A DNA stretch of 64,000 bases from Rhodobacter sp. (lineage in GTDB: Bacteria > Pseudomonadota > Alphaproteobacteria > Rhodobacterales > Rhodobacteraceae): assembly GCA_020250445.1 (NCBI GenBank), contig JADCEF010000042.1:1-64000 (forward strand), written 5' to 3'. The first letter of the stretch is position 1. Every line of letters begins with the position of its first letter. Under the pieces are notes generated by a model. That model was not told where the DNA came from, searched no databases, and worked only from the letters and a program-made list of their open reading frames with translations. The translations under genes and the position numbers were made by a program. Of the stretch, positions 46,736 to 55,983 are shown piece by piece.

Positions 46736-47287
46736 TCAGCCCCGCCGATAGGTATAGACCCGCGCGGGCGGCAGATTGCGCCAGATGCGCGGCCCAAAGG
46801 TATAGGTCAGATCAAGGTCCGCCCGGATCGCTTCCGGCAATGGCGATTTCGGCCCATAGGTGAATTGCCGGATCATGCCCCCCGGTCGCAACACCCGCAA
46901 AGACGCCGTGAATATGGCGCGGTTCAGGGCCGCCGGAAAGGACAGGATCGGCATGCCGGACACAATGGCCGAAACCCCGTCGGGACAATGCACATCGATG
47001 GTTTGCGCCCCTTCATTTACAACGCGCACACCCGGAAAGGCGGCGCGCAGATGGGCAGCGAAGGCTGGGTTCACCTCGAACAGGGTCAGGTCTTGCGGCG
47101 CGACGCCCGCGTCCAGCAGGGCGCGCGTAAAAACACCCGTTCCGGGGCCGAATTCGGCCACCGGGCCTGTCCTGGGGCCGATGCCCACGACCATCTCGCG
47201 CGCCAGATGCACCGACGAGGGTGCGAGCGCGGCAATCGTCCGGGGCGTGCGGACAAGTTCACTGACAAAAAGGCCCAGCGAAGTCAT
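46736..47287 (-). CDS. SAM-dependent methyltransferase, phospholipid-methyltransferase-like
   Basis: A 183-residue methyltransferase with motif I VAEFGPGTGVFTRALLDAG near residue 43, then LFEVNPAFAAHL and SGMPILSFPAALNRAIF. Sequence shape resembles PmtA-like phospholipid or ornithine-lipid N-methyltransferases and KsgA relatives. LAPSSVHLAREMV at the N-terminus is common to that group. The substrate is not certain. It lies 18 bases after the sspB gene. Confidence 0.75.
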   Translation of the reverse strand: MTSLGLFVSELVRTPRTIAALAPSSVHLAREMVVGIGPRTGPVAEFGPGTGVFTRALLDAGVAPQDLTLFEVNPAFAAHLRAAFPGVRVVNEGAQTIDVHCPDGVSAIVSGMPILSFPAALNRAIFTASLRVLRPGGMIRQFTYGPKSPLPEAIRADLDLTYTFGPRIWRNLPPARVYTYRRG

Positions 47288-47305
47288 GCCAGTCTGTTTC
47301 CTGCG

Positions 47306-47758
47306 CTATTTGCGGAACTTGTCCAGGCTTACGATTTCCGCCGCCTGGGGTGGCGCGCCTTCTTCCGGGTCATCGGCAGTGTCGTCGTCATCGTCGGCAT
47401 CCTGTGTATGCGTTTCAAACCGCAGGCCGAATTCCACGGACGGGTCAACGAAGGTGCGAACCGAATCGAACGGGATGACAAGGGGTTCCGGCTGATTGCC
47501 GAAATTCAGGGTGATGGAAAAGCCTTCGTCGGTCACAACCAGATTTTCGTACCAGTGCTGGATGACAATCGTCATCTCTTCCGGGTAGCGCGCCCTGAGC
47601 CAGTCAGCGATGGCAACGTCCGGGTGGGTGGTGTCGAAGGTGATGAAGAAATGATGCGCGCCGGGAAGGCCGTTTCTGGCGACATCCTCCAGCACCGTCT
47701 GGATCAGGCCCCGCATCGCGCGGTGCATCAGATTGCCGTAATCGATGGCCCGCGCCAT
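47306..47758 (-). CDS. sspB: ClpXP specificity factor SspB (alphaproteobacterial)
   Basis: A 150-residue protein. IDYGNLMHRAMRGLIQTVLEDV, HHFFITFDTTHPDVAIADWLRARYPEEMTIVIQHWYENL and ITLNFGNQPEPLVIPFDSV match SspB-alpha. The acidic tail and the C-terminal hydrophobic-basic end (EIVSLDKFRK) resemble the ClpX-docking tail. SspB delivers ssrA-tagged proteins to ClpXP; notably, the tmRNA gene that makes these tags is 2 kb away on the same strand. Confidence 0.93.
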   Translation of the reverse strand: MARAIDYGNLMHRAMRGLIQTVLEDVARNGLPGAHHFFITFDTTHPDVAIADWLRARYPEEMTIVIQHWYENLVVTDEGFSITLNFGNQPEPLVIPFDSVRTFVDPSVEFGLRFETHTQDADDDDDTADDPEEGAPPQAAEIVSLDKFRK

Positions 47759-47838
47759 GCTGTCATCCCCGACATACCCTGGCCCAACATAAGGGATTCG
47801 ACCGCAATTGAAAGGGGATGATGCCGCCGTCCGGCGCA

Positions 47839-49128
47839 TCACGGCACCGAAAGCAGCCACGAGGCGGCGGCGGACAGCGCCAGAACCAGCGGAAGCGGCC
47901 AGTTCCGCCACATGATCAGAACCCCGGCAGCGGCGGCAAGCAGTGCGGGAATGGGCTGAAAGCCGGCCCAATCGGGCACAGGCACATGGAATGGGCCGAC
48001 TACGGCCTGATCCACAGAGATGAAGATGACATGCAGGGTGAACCAGACCGAGAGGCTGGCAATCACGCCGACCACGGCGGCGGTTATGGCCGCAAGCGCG
48101 CCTTTCAGTGCGGGGCGGCGGGTCAGATGGTCCAGCCAGGGCGCCCCGGCAAAGATCCACAGAAAACAGGGCACAAAGGTCACCCACAGCGTTACTGCCG
48201 CACCTGCAAGCCCCGCCGGCAGACCGCCCGCCTGGTAGGCCGCAAGAAAACCGACGAACTGGGTCACCAGAATCAGCGGGCCGGGCGTGGTTTCGGCCAG
48301 GCCAAGCGCGTCGATCATCTGACCTTGGGTGATCCATCCGAAATCGTTGACCACCGTCTGCGCCATCCAGCCCAGAACCGCATAGGCACCGCCAAAGGTC
48401 ACCACGGCCAGCATGGCAAAGAAACCGCCGATCCGGGCCAGAATCCCCTGCTCGAACAGCATCAGCCCAGCCAGCGGCAACAGCCAGACCGTGCCCCAGA
48501 TCGCTATGGTGCGACGTGTTTCCTTCAGCGGCGGTGCCGTTGCGGGCAGGCCGGTTGCCACCTTGTCGCGCGTCCCGATCCAGCCCCACAGGGCCGCCAG
48601 ACCGATGATCAGCGGGAAGGGCAGGTTCAGCAGGAACAGGCCGGCAAAGGCCAGCCCGGCAATCAGGTAATCCCCCGCCCCCTTCAGCGCCCGCCTGGCC
48701 ACGCGCAACAGGGCATGAATGACAATCGCCGCAACTGCCGCCTTGACGCCCAGCAGCAGCGCCTGCGCCAGGGGGGCCTGACCATAGAGCGCATAGACCA
48801 CCGACAGGGCGAGGATCAGCAGCGCGCCCGGTCCGACGAACAGCAGCCCCGCAACAAGGCCACCTTTGGTACCGTGCAGCTTCCATCCGGCATAGGTGGC
48901 AAGCTGCATCGCCTCAGGCCCCGGCAGCAGCATGCAGAACGACAGGGCGCGCAGGTATTCCTCTTCGGTCAGCCATCGGCGACGCTCGACCAGTTCGCGA
49001 TGCATCAGCGCAATCTGGCCTGCGGGGCCGCCGAAGGACAGAAGGCCGATCCGAAGGAAGACAGCGAACACCTCGCCGATGGACGGCTTGCCTGCGGGCA
49101 GGGTCGCGGGGGCTGCGGGCCGAGCCAT
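47839..49128 (-). CDS. chrA: Chromate transporter, two-domain ChrA
   Basis: A 429-residue inner-membrane protein made of two related halves, each with the CHR signature: FGGPAGQIALMHRELVERRRWL near residue 34 and FGGAYAVLGWMAQTVVNDFGWITQGQMIDALGLAETTPGPL near 260. About 10-12 spans. It exports chromate. No regulator (chrB) is adjacent. Confidence 0.93.
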   Translation of the reverse strand: MARPAAPATLPAGKPSIGEVFAVFLRIGLLSFGGPAGQIALMHRELVERRRWLTEEEYLRALSFCMLLPGPEAMQLATYAGWKLHGTKGGLVAGLLFVGPGALLILALSVVYALYGQAPLAQALLLGVKAAVAAIVIHALLRVARRALKGAGDYLIAGLAFAGLFLLNLPFPLIIGLAALWGWIGTRDKVATGLPATAPPLKETRRTIAIWGTVWLLPLAGLMLFEQGILARIGGFFAMLAVVTFGGAYAVLGWMAQTVVNDFGWITQGQMIDALGLAETTPGPLILVTQFVGFLAAYQAGGLPAGLAGAAVTLWVTFVPCFLWIFAGAPWLDHLTRRPALKGALAAITAAVVGVIASLSVWFTLHVIFISVDQAVVGPFHVPVPDWAGFQPIPALLAAAAGVLIMWRNWPLPLVLALSAAASWLLSVP

Positions 49129-49714
49129 GCCTTAGCCTGTCCGTTTGGCCGGGGTGTGCAGGCCCCCTGTGGGGGTGCTGCGCGGATCGTCACCCGGGCG
49201 GCACAGGGCCAGCGCAGGATCGCCCCGGCGGTGCCGGAAGGCGGGGCAGCCCGCATGTCCGGTGTCATCGCCCGCACTGTCTATCACCCTGCGGCGGCAA
49301 CCGGGCAATGCGGCGGATCGGGCCGCTGAAAAGCGGATGGCCCGGCCCCCGGCAGTATCGCGCGCGGCAAAGGCGCGCGGGCGGGCGCGGGCATCGGCGG
49401 CACAGCGGGCCGCGTCCCGCCGGTCGCGCATCCGCCGCCGGGGCCGCAGCGGCACCTGCGCCCCGGTGCCGGACCATGGTGCCACAGCAGGCGCAAGCTG
49501 ACCCGGCAAGGGTTTGTGCGCACCTTCGCGGCCATCCGGGACATCCGCCAGACCCTGTATCTGCAACGCATCCTCGCGGGCAGCGGCCAAGCCGGACAGG
49601 CAGATCACGGGCAGCAGCGCCAGTGTGCAGGCCCATCCGGCCGGTGGCAACAGGATCATGCAAGAAACCATGCCCCAAGGGTGGCACGGCTGCGCGCAGA
49701 AGCAAGACGGGAAG
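49129..49714. other. Spacer between chrA and ssrA
   Basis: A 179-codon open frame (49132-49671, minus) begins with a signal-peptide-like stretch, MILLPPAGWACTLALLPVICLSGLAAA, but the rest is Arg/Ala/Pro-rich without a known domain. It may be a decayed secreted protein gene or chance. No other gene was seen. Confidence 0.4.
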
Positions 49715-50028
49715 TGCAGGTTTCTGTTGCCAGGTACCTGCGGACCCCGCCTTACGCGGCTAAGCGCAAGGGCTTATGTTTGGTATTGCGAGCTGCTTAC
49801 GCAGCCAGCGCCACCGGAGCACGGTTGTCATTGGCAACTGTACTTTTGGACCGGTAACGGTGGTACCCCGCCGAGCGAAAGCTGGCCCCTTTGGACGTTC
49901 GTCGATCCTGTTTCGGCCCCATCCGCCCGCAATGCCGGGTTGATCTGGTGGAGCCGCCGGGTACTGCCCCCGGGTCCGATCCGCGTATTACGGGTGCGTT
50001 TATCGCCATAGTCCGGGTTACCCCGGAC
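49715..50028 (-). ncRNA. ssrA: Transfer-messenger RNA, circularly permuted two-piece form
   Basis: The acceptor piece comes first (about 50028 to 49946) and ends GGCGGCTCCACCA with its CCA at 49948-49946. After a 25-base intervening segment the coding piece starts at 49920 with GGGGCCGAAACAGGATCGAC. The two ends pair as a 7-bp acceptor stem with G3-U70 and A73, the alanine identity marks. The tag frame 49835-49797 reads ANDNRAPVALAA and stops at TAA. The 3' end near 49715 is estimated from a GCAGGT/ACCTGC stem. It rescues stalled ribosomes and marks products for ClpXP. Confidence 0.95.
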
Positions 50029-50034
50029 AGGTCA

Positions 50035-50063
50035 GATATAGTGCAGGGGTGCCTTTGCCGCAA
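50035..50063 (-). promoter_or_regulatory. Sigma-70 type promoter of ssrA
   Basis: On the minus strand TTGCGG (50063-50058), a 17-base spacer and TATATC (50040-50035). Start of transcription is expected near 50028, just before the first hairpin of the acceptor piece (GTCCGGG/CCCGGAC). Confidence 0.7.
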
Positions 50064-50118
50064 GACGTCCTTGCAGCGGTTCTGCCAGGAATAATCACAC
50101 AGCCTGACCCGAAATACA

Positions 50119-50145
50119 AAGCGCCCGGGGCAGACCCGGGCGCTT
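50119..50145 (-). terminator. Rho-independent terminator of the binding-protein gene
   Basis: On the minus strand AAGCGCCCGGG and CCCGGGCGCTT form a perfect 11-bp stem with a 5-base loop, followed by TTTGTATTT. It lies 20 bases after the stop at 50165 and shields ssrA from read-through. Confidence 0.85.
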
Positions 50146-50164
50146 CCTGCGGTATAAATGAGTG

Positions 50165-51217
50165 TCAGAACCCTGACTTGATCAGTTCAAACTCCTCCAG
50201 CATCCGCGCGCGAAGCGCGCCTTCAATCGGCGTCTGGGCAAGAACGGTCGTGCTGATCGGGTCAACCTCGCCTGCCTTCAGGTCTTCAAGTGTGATCCCG
50301 GCCATGGCCGCGTCGTTCGCATGGGCATAGCCCACGGTTTCCAGCACCACCCTGGCAGTGCCATGCGCAAGCCAGGCATTGACAAAATCATAGGCCTTGT
50401 CTTCCGAACCGGGCGCGTCCTTCATGTTGACAAAACCGCAAAAGAACGAAGCCGCCCCTTCCTTGGCCTGACGCTGAAAACCTGCGTTGAAGCCGTCAGC
50501 CCGCAGGATCGGGATCACATCGTTCCAAGACCATGCCACCAGCACCTCGCCCGAGGCCATGAGCTGGGCCAGTTCGGACGGGTCGGTCCAATAGGCACGC
50601 ACGTTGGCATGGGCCTGGCGCAGCCAGGCTGCTGCTGCCTGAAACTGCTCATCGGTCGTCGTGGTCCAGTCGGTTACACCGGTTGCAAGCAGCGCCAGCG
50701 ACCACACGTCATCGGTGTTGTCGGGAAGCGAAACGCGGCCGGCAAACTTCGGGTCGATAAAGACGTTGAGCGAGGCGACATCCTCTGGCGTGATCTGGTC
50801 GGCGTTGTAGGCTACGGCAGTGAAGGCATAATCGGTCGGGATGTACCAGACGCCGGTGTCGTCCCTGACGGTGGCCGAGTTCAGGAACTTCGGCGATATG
50901 TTCGCGAATTCGGGAATGCGGCTGACATCCCAGGGCTCGATCAGACCGGCATCGCGGTACTTGCCGACCATCTGCGAACAGGGATGCACCAGATCCACCT
51001 TGAATCCCGATGAGACCTTCTGAAACGCCTCGTCGTCATCGCCGAACACCGTGAAGGTGGGCCCCTGGCCATGCTTGGCGACATAGTCCTTGACGAAGGC
51101 ATCGTCCGTGAAACTGCTCCAGTCAAAGACAATCAGTTCGGGGTCGGCGGCGCGCACCGGCGCGGCAAGGGTCAGCGCGACGGCTGCCGAGAGAAGAAGG
51201 GCGGTTGAACGTTTCAC
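50165..51217 (-). CDS. Orphan ABC substrate-binding protein, PotD/PotF-like
   Basis: A 350-residue periplasmic protein with signal peptide (MKRSTALLLSAAVALTLAAPVRA). The mature part has the two-lobe pattern of polyamine binders (LIVFDWSSFTDDAFVKDYV, YIPTDYAFTAVAYNADQI, GEVLVAWSWNDVIPIL, YDFVNAWLAHGTARVVLETVGYA). The GTG start is set by AGGAGAGG 6 bases upstream. A terminator follows it, and no permease or ATPase gene is adjacent, so its importer must be elsewhere. The ligand is unknown. Confidence 0.88.
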   Translation of the reverse strand: MKRSTALLLSAAVALTLAAPVRAADPELIVFDWSSFTDDAFVKDYVAKHGQGPTFTVFGDDDEAFQKVSSGFKVDLVHPCSQMVGKYRDAGLIEPWDVSRIPEFANISPKFLNSATVRDDTGVWYIPTDYAFTAVAYNADQITPEDVASLNVFIDPKFAGRVSLPDNTDDVWSLALLATGVTDWTTTTDEQFQAAAAWLRQAHANVRAYWTDPSELAQLMASGEVLVAWSWNDVIPILRADGFNAGFQRQAKEGAASFFCGFVNMKDAPGSEDKAYDFVNAWLAHGTARVVLETVGYAHANDAAMAGITLEDLKAGEVDPISTTVLAQTPIEGALRARMLEEFELIKSGF

Positions 51218-51551
51218 GGAAGCCTCTCCTGTAATTCACGGTGACGGTGAAGGGTGGCTGCGCAGTAATGGCTGCGCAGGGGAATCACAACATTCCTGTG
51301 GACACCCGTTTTCAAGCTTTAGTGACTTTGCGTCAGCGCAGGGTGTTTTGCGATCACCGCCCTGATTTCTGCCTGTTTTTTAGGCGGATTTCATCCCGCC
51401 GGGCTGTTTCGATCAGGGCCGGGGCAGGCAAGGCTGACCGAAGGACCAAGGGTGGAGGTGCCGGCCCGGCGGTGATATGGCTTTCGCCGGGTGTTCTGCA
51501 GGGTGCAGCCCACGCGCCGCAGGCGCTGCTGGCAACGGAGAGGATATCACG
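51218..51551. other. Divergent promoter region
   Basis: The region lies between the leftward binding-protein gene and the rightward aminotransferase gene. No gene or clear operator was identified. A moderately AT-rich patch at 51285-51390 is the likely promoter area. GAGAGG before 51552 is the ribosome site of the aminotransferase gene. Confidence 0.5.
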
Positions 51552-52781
51552 ATGCCCCTTGACATGGATTTCGTGCGCAGCCAGTTCCCGGCCTTTCACA
51601 GCGGCCCGAGCCAGGGCCAGGCGTTTTTCGAGAATGCCGGGGGCTCCTACCCCTGCCAGTCCGTGATCGACCGGCTGCACCGCTTTTACATGGAACGCAA
51701 GGTGCAGCCCTATGCGCCCTATGCCGCCGCCCAGGCGGGGGGCGCAGAGATGGACGAGGCGCGCAGGCGCCTGTCGGCGATGCTGGGTGTGGCACCGGAC
51801 GAGCTTTCCTTCGGCCCCTCGACCAGCGCCAATACCTATGTCTTGGCCCAGGCGGTGCGGACATGGCTGCGCCGCGATGGCGGGGCGATCGTGGTGACCA
51901 ACCAGGACCACGAGGCGAACTCGGGCGTCTGGCGGCGTCTGGCCGATGACGGGATCGAGCTGCGCGAATGGAAGATCGATCCCGATACCGGGCATCTGGA
52001 CCCCGACGATCTGGCGCGGCTTCTGGACGACGGGCGGGTCAGGCTGGTGTGCTTTCCCCATTGTTCCAATGTGGTGGCCGAAATCAATCCGGTCGCGGCG
52101 ATTGCCGCCCTGGCGCGGGCGGCGGGTGCCCGGACCGTGGTGGACGGTGTCAGCTATGCGCCGCACGGCTTTCCCGATGTTGCGGCCCTGGGGGCCGATG
52201 TCTACCTGTTCTCGGCCTACAAGACCTATGGGCCGCACCAGGGCATCATGGTGATCCGCCGCGCCTTCGGCGATGCGCTGCCCGCGCAGGGCCACTGGTT
52301 TAACGCGGGGCCGCTTTACAAGCGCTTCACCCCCGCCGGTCCGGACCATGCGCAGATCGCCGCCTGTGCCGGAATGGCCGATTACATCGATGCCCTGCAT
52401 GCCCGCCACTTTGACCCCGAACCCGATGCTCTGGCGCGGGGCCGCGCCGTTCATGACCTGATGCGGGATCAGGAGGTGCGGGTGGTTGCGCCGCTGCTGG
52501 ACTATCTGGCGGCGCGCAACGATGTGCGGCTGATCGGTCCGCGACAGGCGGCAGACCGTGCCCCCACTGTGGCCGTTGCCCTGCCGGGCGCGGCAGAACC
52601 GGTGGCCGTTGCCCTGGCCGCCCATGGCATCAATTGCTGGGGGGGCGATTTCTATGCCAGACGCCCGCTGGAAGCGATGGGTGTGGACATGGAAAAGGGC
52701 GTTCTGCGGCTCAGCCTTGTGCACTATACCAGCGCTGGGGATGTGGCGCGCCTGATCGCGGCGCTGGACCGCGTTCTCTGA
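51552..52781 (+). CDS. Class V aminotransferase, cysteine-desulfurase-like
   Basis: A 409-residue PLP enzyme. It has GPSTSANTYVLAQAV near residue 77, DHEANSGVWRRL, VDGVSYAPHGFPDV and the PLP-lysine in LFSAYKTYGPHQGIM near 230. It starts DFVRSQFPAFHSG...FFENAGGSYPC, as in CsdA/SufS-like or isopenicillin-N-epimerase-like proteins. No active-site Cys loop near residue 360 is clear (WGGDFYARRPLEAM), so desulfurase activity is doubtful. The substrate is unknown. Confidence 0.8.
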   Translation: MPLDMDFVRSQFPAFHSGPSQGQAFFENAGGSYPCQSVIDRLHRFYMERKVQPYAPYAAAQAGGAEMDEARRRLSAMLGVAPDELSFGPSTSANTYVLAQAVRTWLRRDGGAIVVTNQDHEANSGVWRRLADDGIELREWKIDPDTGHLDPDDLARLLDDGRVRLVCFPHCSNVVAEINPVAAIAALARAAGARTVVDGVSYAPHGFPDVAALGADVYLFSAYKTYGPHQGIMVIRRAFGDALPAQGHWFNAGPLYKRFTPAGPDHAQIAACAGMADYIDALHARHFDPEPDALARGRAVHDLMRDQEVRVVAPLLDYLAARNDVRLIGPRQAADRAPTVAVALPGAAEPVAVALAAHGINCWGGDFYARRPLEAMGVDMEKGVLRLSLVHYTSAGDVARLIAALDRVL

Positions 52782-52876
52782 CCGGTGCGGGGGTGTGCCC
52801 TGGTCGGCCGGATTTTCCGGTCTTGTCCGCTGCCGGGCGCGGGTTACCTTGAGGAGATCAAGCGAAAAGAGGCCCC

Positions 52877-54292
52877 GTGACCGATCCCGCCCCCCTGATC
52901 CTGTGGTTCCGCCGTGATCTGCGGCTGGACGACCATCCGATGCTGGCCGCCGCCGCCGCATCGGGCAGACCCCTGATCCCGGTCTTCATCCTTGACCCCG
53001 AAACGAAAGGGCAGGGTGCTGCGGCGCTGTGGCGGCTTGGCCTTGGGGTTGCGTCCTTTGCCGGAACGCTGGAACGGATCGGCAGCAGGCTGATCCTGCG
53101 GCGTGGCCCGGCGCTGGAGGTGCTGGACGCGCTGATCGCCGAAACCGGGGCAGGGGCCGTGCACTGGACACGCGCCTATGACCCGCCGTCGCGGGCGCGT
53201 GATACGGCGGTCAAGGCGGCGCTCAGGGCGCGCGGTGTGCAGGCGCAAAGCCATCCCGGCCCCCTGCTGCACGAACCCTGGACGGTGGAAACCGGCGAAG
53301 GCGGCCATTTCCGCGTCTATACCCCGTTCTGGCGTGCGGTCAGGGACCGTGCCGTGCCCCTGCCTGCCAAGGCACCGCAGCACCTGGCAGCGCCCGCCGC
53401 CTGGCCTGCGTCTGACCGGCTGGAGGACTGGCATCTGGCCGCGGCGATGAACCGGGGGGCGGCCGTGGTGGCACCCCATCAGGCGGTGGGCGAGGCTGCC
53501 GCCCGCGCCCGGCTGGACCGGTTTCTGGCCGGTCCCATCGATCTTTACCGCACCGCACGCGACTTTCCGGGCGGCGAGAACACATCCCGGTTGTCCGAAA
53601 ACCTGACCTATGGCGAAATTGGCCCCCGCCGCATCTGGCACGCGGGCTGGCACGCCATGGAACAGGGCCGCGCCGGGGCGGAGCATTTCCTGAAAGAACT
53701 GGTCTGGCGTGAATTCGCCTGGCACCTGATGCACCACACACCGCACATCACCCATGCCAACTGGCGCGACGACTGGGACAGTTTTCCATGGCGCGGCGAC
53801 AATCCCGATGCCGAACGCTGGCGTCGGGGCATGACCGGAGAGCCTTTTGTCGATGCCGCCATGCGCGAGATGTACGTGACCGGCACCATGCACAACCGCG
53901 CGCGGATGATCGCGGCCTCTTACCTGACCAAGCATCTGATGACCCATTGGAAGGTGGGACTGGACTGGTTCGCCGAATGTCTGACCGACTGGGACCCGGC
54001 ATCGAATGCGATGGGCTGGCAATGGGTGGCGGGGTCCGGCCCTGATGCCGCGCCCTATTTCCGCATCTTCAACCCGGCGACGCAGGCGGAAAAGTTTGAC
54101 CCCGAACAGGTTTACATCCACCGCTTTGTTGCCGAACTGTGTCGGCAGCCGGGGCCGGAGGCGCTGGCCTATTTTGACGCGGTGCCACGGTCCTGGGGCC
54201 TGAAGGCTTCGGGGCACTACCCGGGGCCGGTTGTCTCGCTGGCGGCAGGGCGCGACCGGGCGCTGGCGGCCTACAGCGCAAGAAAGACTTGA
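52877..54292 (+). CDS. phrB: Deoxyribodipyrimidine photo-lyase (cryptochrome/photolyase family)
   Basis: A 471-residue class I photolyase. The N-terminal antenna domain starts ILWFRRDLRLDDHPML, and the FAD domain has ELVWREFAWHLMHH, MTGEPFVDAAMREMYVTGTMHNRARMIAASYL and WASGSG-like WVAGSGPDAAPYFRIFNP. It repairs UV dimers in light. The start is GTG at 52877, after AAAAGAGG. Confidence 0.95.
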   Translation: MTDPAPLILWFRRDLRLDDHPMLAAAAASGRPLIPVFILDPETKGQGAAALWRLGLGVASFAGTLERIGSRLILRRGPALEVLDALIAETGAGAVHWTRAYDPPSRARDTAVKAALRARGVQAQSHPGPLLHEPWTVETGEGGHFRVYTPFWRAVRDRAVPLPAKAPQHLAAPAAWPASDRLEDWHLAAAMNRGAAVVAPHQAVGEAAARARLDRFLAGPIDLYRTARDFPGGENTSRLSENLTYGEIGPRRIWHAGWHAMEQGRAGAEHFLKELVWREFAWHLMHHTPHITHANWRDDWDSFPWRGDNPDAERWRRGMTGEPFVDAAMREMYVTGTMHNRARMIAASYLTKHLMTHWKVGLDWFAECLTDWDPASNAMGWQWVAGSGPDAAPYFRIFNPATQAEKFDPEQVYIHRFVAELCRQPGPEALAYFDAVPRSWGLKASGHYPGPVVSLAAGRDRALAAYSARKT

Positions 54293-54350
54293 GCGCGGCG
54301 GGGCTATCCGTCACGATAAGTCAGCAAAGAGCGGCCTGCTTGGAGGGGAT

Positions 54351-55562
54351 ATGACCGCACTGACGACCACACAGGGCCAGACCGGGCTGCCCCGCTATTT
54401 TTCCACCGCGTTCGAGGTGGCGCGCCGCCTGAACCACGGGCGCATGGATTTCGTTCTGCCCGACGGGCGCCGCTTCCGGGCCGAAGGCAGGCGCCCCGGC
54501 CCGGTGGCGGAACTGCATATCGACAATCCCGATACCTTTGCGCGGCTGATCCGCGAGGGGGATCTGGGCTTTTGTGATGCCTATCTGGAAGGCTGGTGGT
54601 CCACGCCCGATCTGCAGGCCTTCATGGACCTGATCCACGAAGACAACGAAGGCGTCTATGACGGCTATCCCGGCATGGGGCTTGTGCGGGCCTACGAGCG
54701 TCTGCGGTTCTGGCTGCAGTCAAACTCCAGGGCGCAGGCCAGAAAGAACATCAGCCATCACTACGATCTGGGCAATGATTTCTACCGCCTGTGGCTTGAC
54801 GACACGATGACCTATTCCTCAGCCATTTTCGAGACGGGGCAGGAAAGCCTGGAAAAGGCCCAGATCCGCAAGTACGAAACCATGGTCAATCAGATGGGGG
54901 CGCAGCCCGGTGATCATGTGCTGGAAATCGGCTGCGGCTGGGGCGGCTTTGCCGAATACGCGGCCAAAGAGCGGGGCCTGAAGGTGACGGGGCTGACCAT
55001 CAGCCAGGCCCAGCACGATTATGCGGTGCAGCGCATCGCCGCCGCCGGCCTGAGCGACAGGGTGCAGATCAAGCTGCAGGACTACCGCGACGAGCGTGGC
55101 ACCTATGACGGGATCGCCAGCATCGAAATGTTCGAGGCCGTGGGCGAGAAGTACTGGCCTGTCTATTTCGATACGCTGCGCGACCGTCTGAAACCGGGGC
55201 GTCACGCCACGCTTCAGATCATCACGGTGCAGGACCGGCGCTGGAAGGTCTACAAGCGCGGGGTCGATTTCATCCAGAAATACATCTTTCCCGGCGGGAT
55301 GCTGCCGTCCCCGTCGGTTCTGAAGGCCGAGGTGGAGCGGGCCGGGCTTCGCATCCGCGGATCGATCGAATTCGGCCAAAGCTACAGCGATACGCTGCGG
55401 CGCTGGCACGAAACCTTCAATGCCCGATGGGACGAGATTGCGGCCATGGGCTTTGACGACCGGTTCCGGCGCATGTGGAACTTCTACCTCACCTCCTGTG
55501 CCGGATCGTTCCGGTGCGGCAACTGCGATGTGACGCAGATCACCGTCACCAGACCCCTGTAG
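54351..55562 (+). CDS. cfa: Cyclopropane-fatty-acyl-phospholipid synthase
   Basis: A 403-residue SAM enzyme. It contains NISHHYDLGNDFYRLWLDDTMTYSSAIF, motif I VLEIGCGWGGFAEYAA, and FIQKYIFPGGMLPSPSVL. It adds a methylene bridge to unsaturated lipid chains in the inner membrane. TTGGAGGGG directly before the ATG sets the start. It follows the photolyase gene by 58 bases and may be co-transcribed as a light- or stress-related pair. Confidence 0.94.
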   Translation: MTALTTTQGQTGLPRYFSTAFEVARRLNHGRMDFVLPDGRRFRAEGRRPGPVAELHIDNPDTFARLIREGDLGFCDAYLEGWWSTPDLQAFMDLIHEDNEGVYDGYPGMGLVRAYERLRFWLQSNSRAQARKNISHHYDLGNDFYRLWLDDTMTYSSAIFETGQESLEKAQIRKYETMVNQMGAQPGDHVLEIGCGWGGFAEYAAKERGLKVTGLTISQAQHDYAVQRIAAAGLSDRVQIKLQDYRDERGTYDGIASIEMFEAVGEKYWPVYFDTLRDRLKPGRHATLQIITVQDRRWKVYKRGVDFIQKYIFPGGMLPSPSVLKAEVERAGLRIRGSIEFGQSYSDTLRRWHETFNARWDEIAAMGFDDRFRRMWNFYLTSCAGSFRCGNCDVTQITVTRPL

Positions 55563-55983
55563 ACCCCTGCGATGCCGCCCGCCGTCCGGCCTGTTGCCGC
55601 CCTTGCCGTCGCCGCGCCAGGCTGTCCGGCCGCCGGAATCCGCCAGGAAACGGCGGCGCAGCACAGGGGCCGACTGCGGGCGCGTGCTGGCGAACGGCAC
55701 CGGCACTGGGCTGTGGTGCGACCGGGGGATCATCGGCGGTCCGCCTTGCCGGGGCTGTCAGGCGGCCATGGGTTTTGCGGCACGGGACGGGTCAGGCCGC
55801 AGGTCTGGCGGTGGTGATTGGCATTCCGGTCTGCAAAGCCGTGAAGCGGTCTGCCATGCGGCGCCGTGGCGGGCCAGTGCCCGGCATGGTCCGCCTTGCC
55901 CTTTGGCATCCGGACAGGGCGGGCACGGCCCCTGTGGCCGGAACGCCGCCTGGGGGCGGGCGCACCGCGGGTGGACATGACCG
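55563..55983. other. Intergenic, no gene seen
   Basis: GC-rich spacer before the Nudix gene. Open frames on both strands lack family motifs and ribosome sites. No stem-loop stands out. Confidence 0.5.

Noticed and set aside
49132-49671. Possible secreted protein with a signal-like N-terminus, considered as a thermonuclease remnant
   Set aside because: After the hydrophobic start no family motif is readable in any frame, so it is noted only within the spacer entry.
49797-50063. An 88-codon minus-strand frame ending ANDNRAPVALAA
   Set aside because: The end is the tmRNA tag; the upstream part is the structured tmRNA, not a protein gene.
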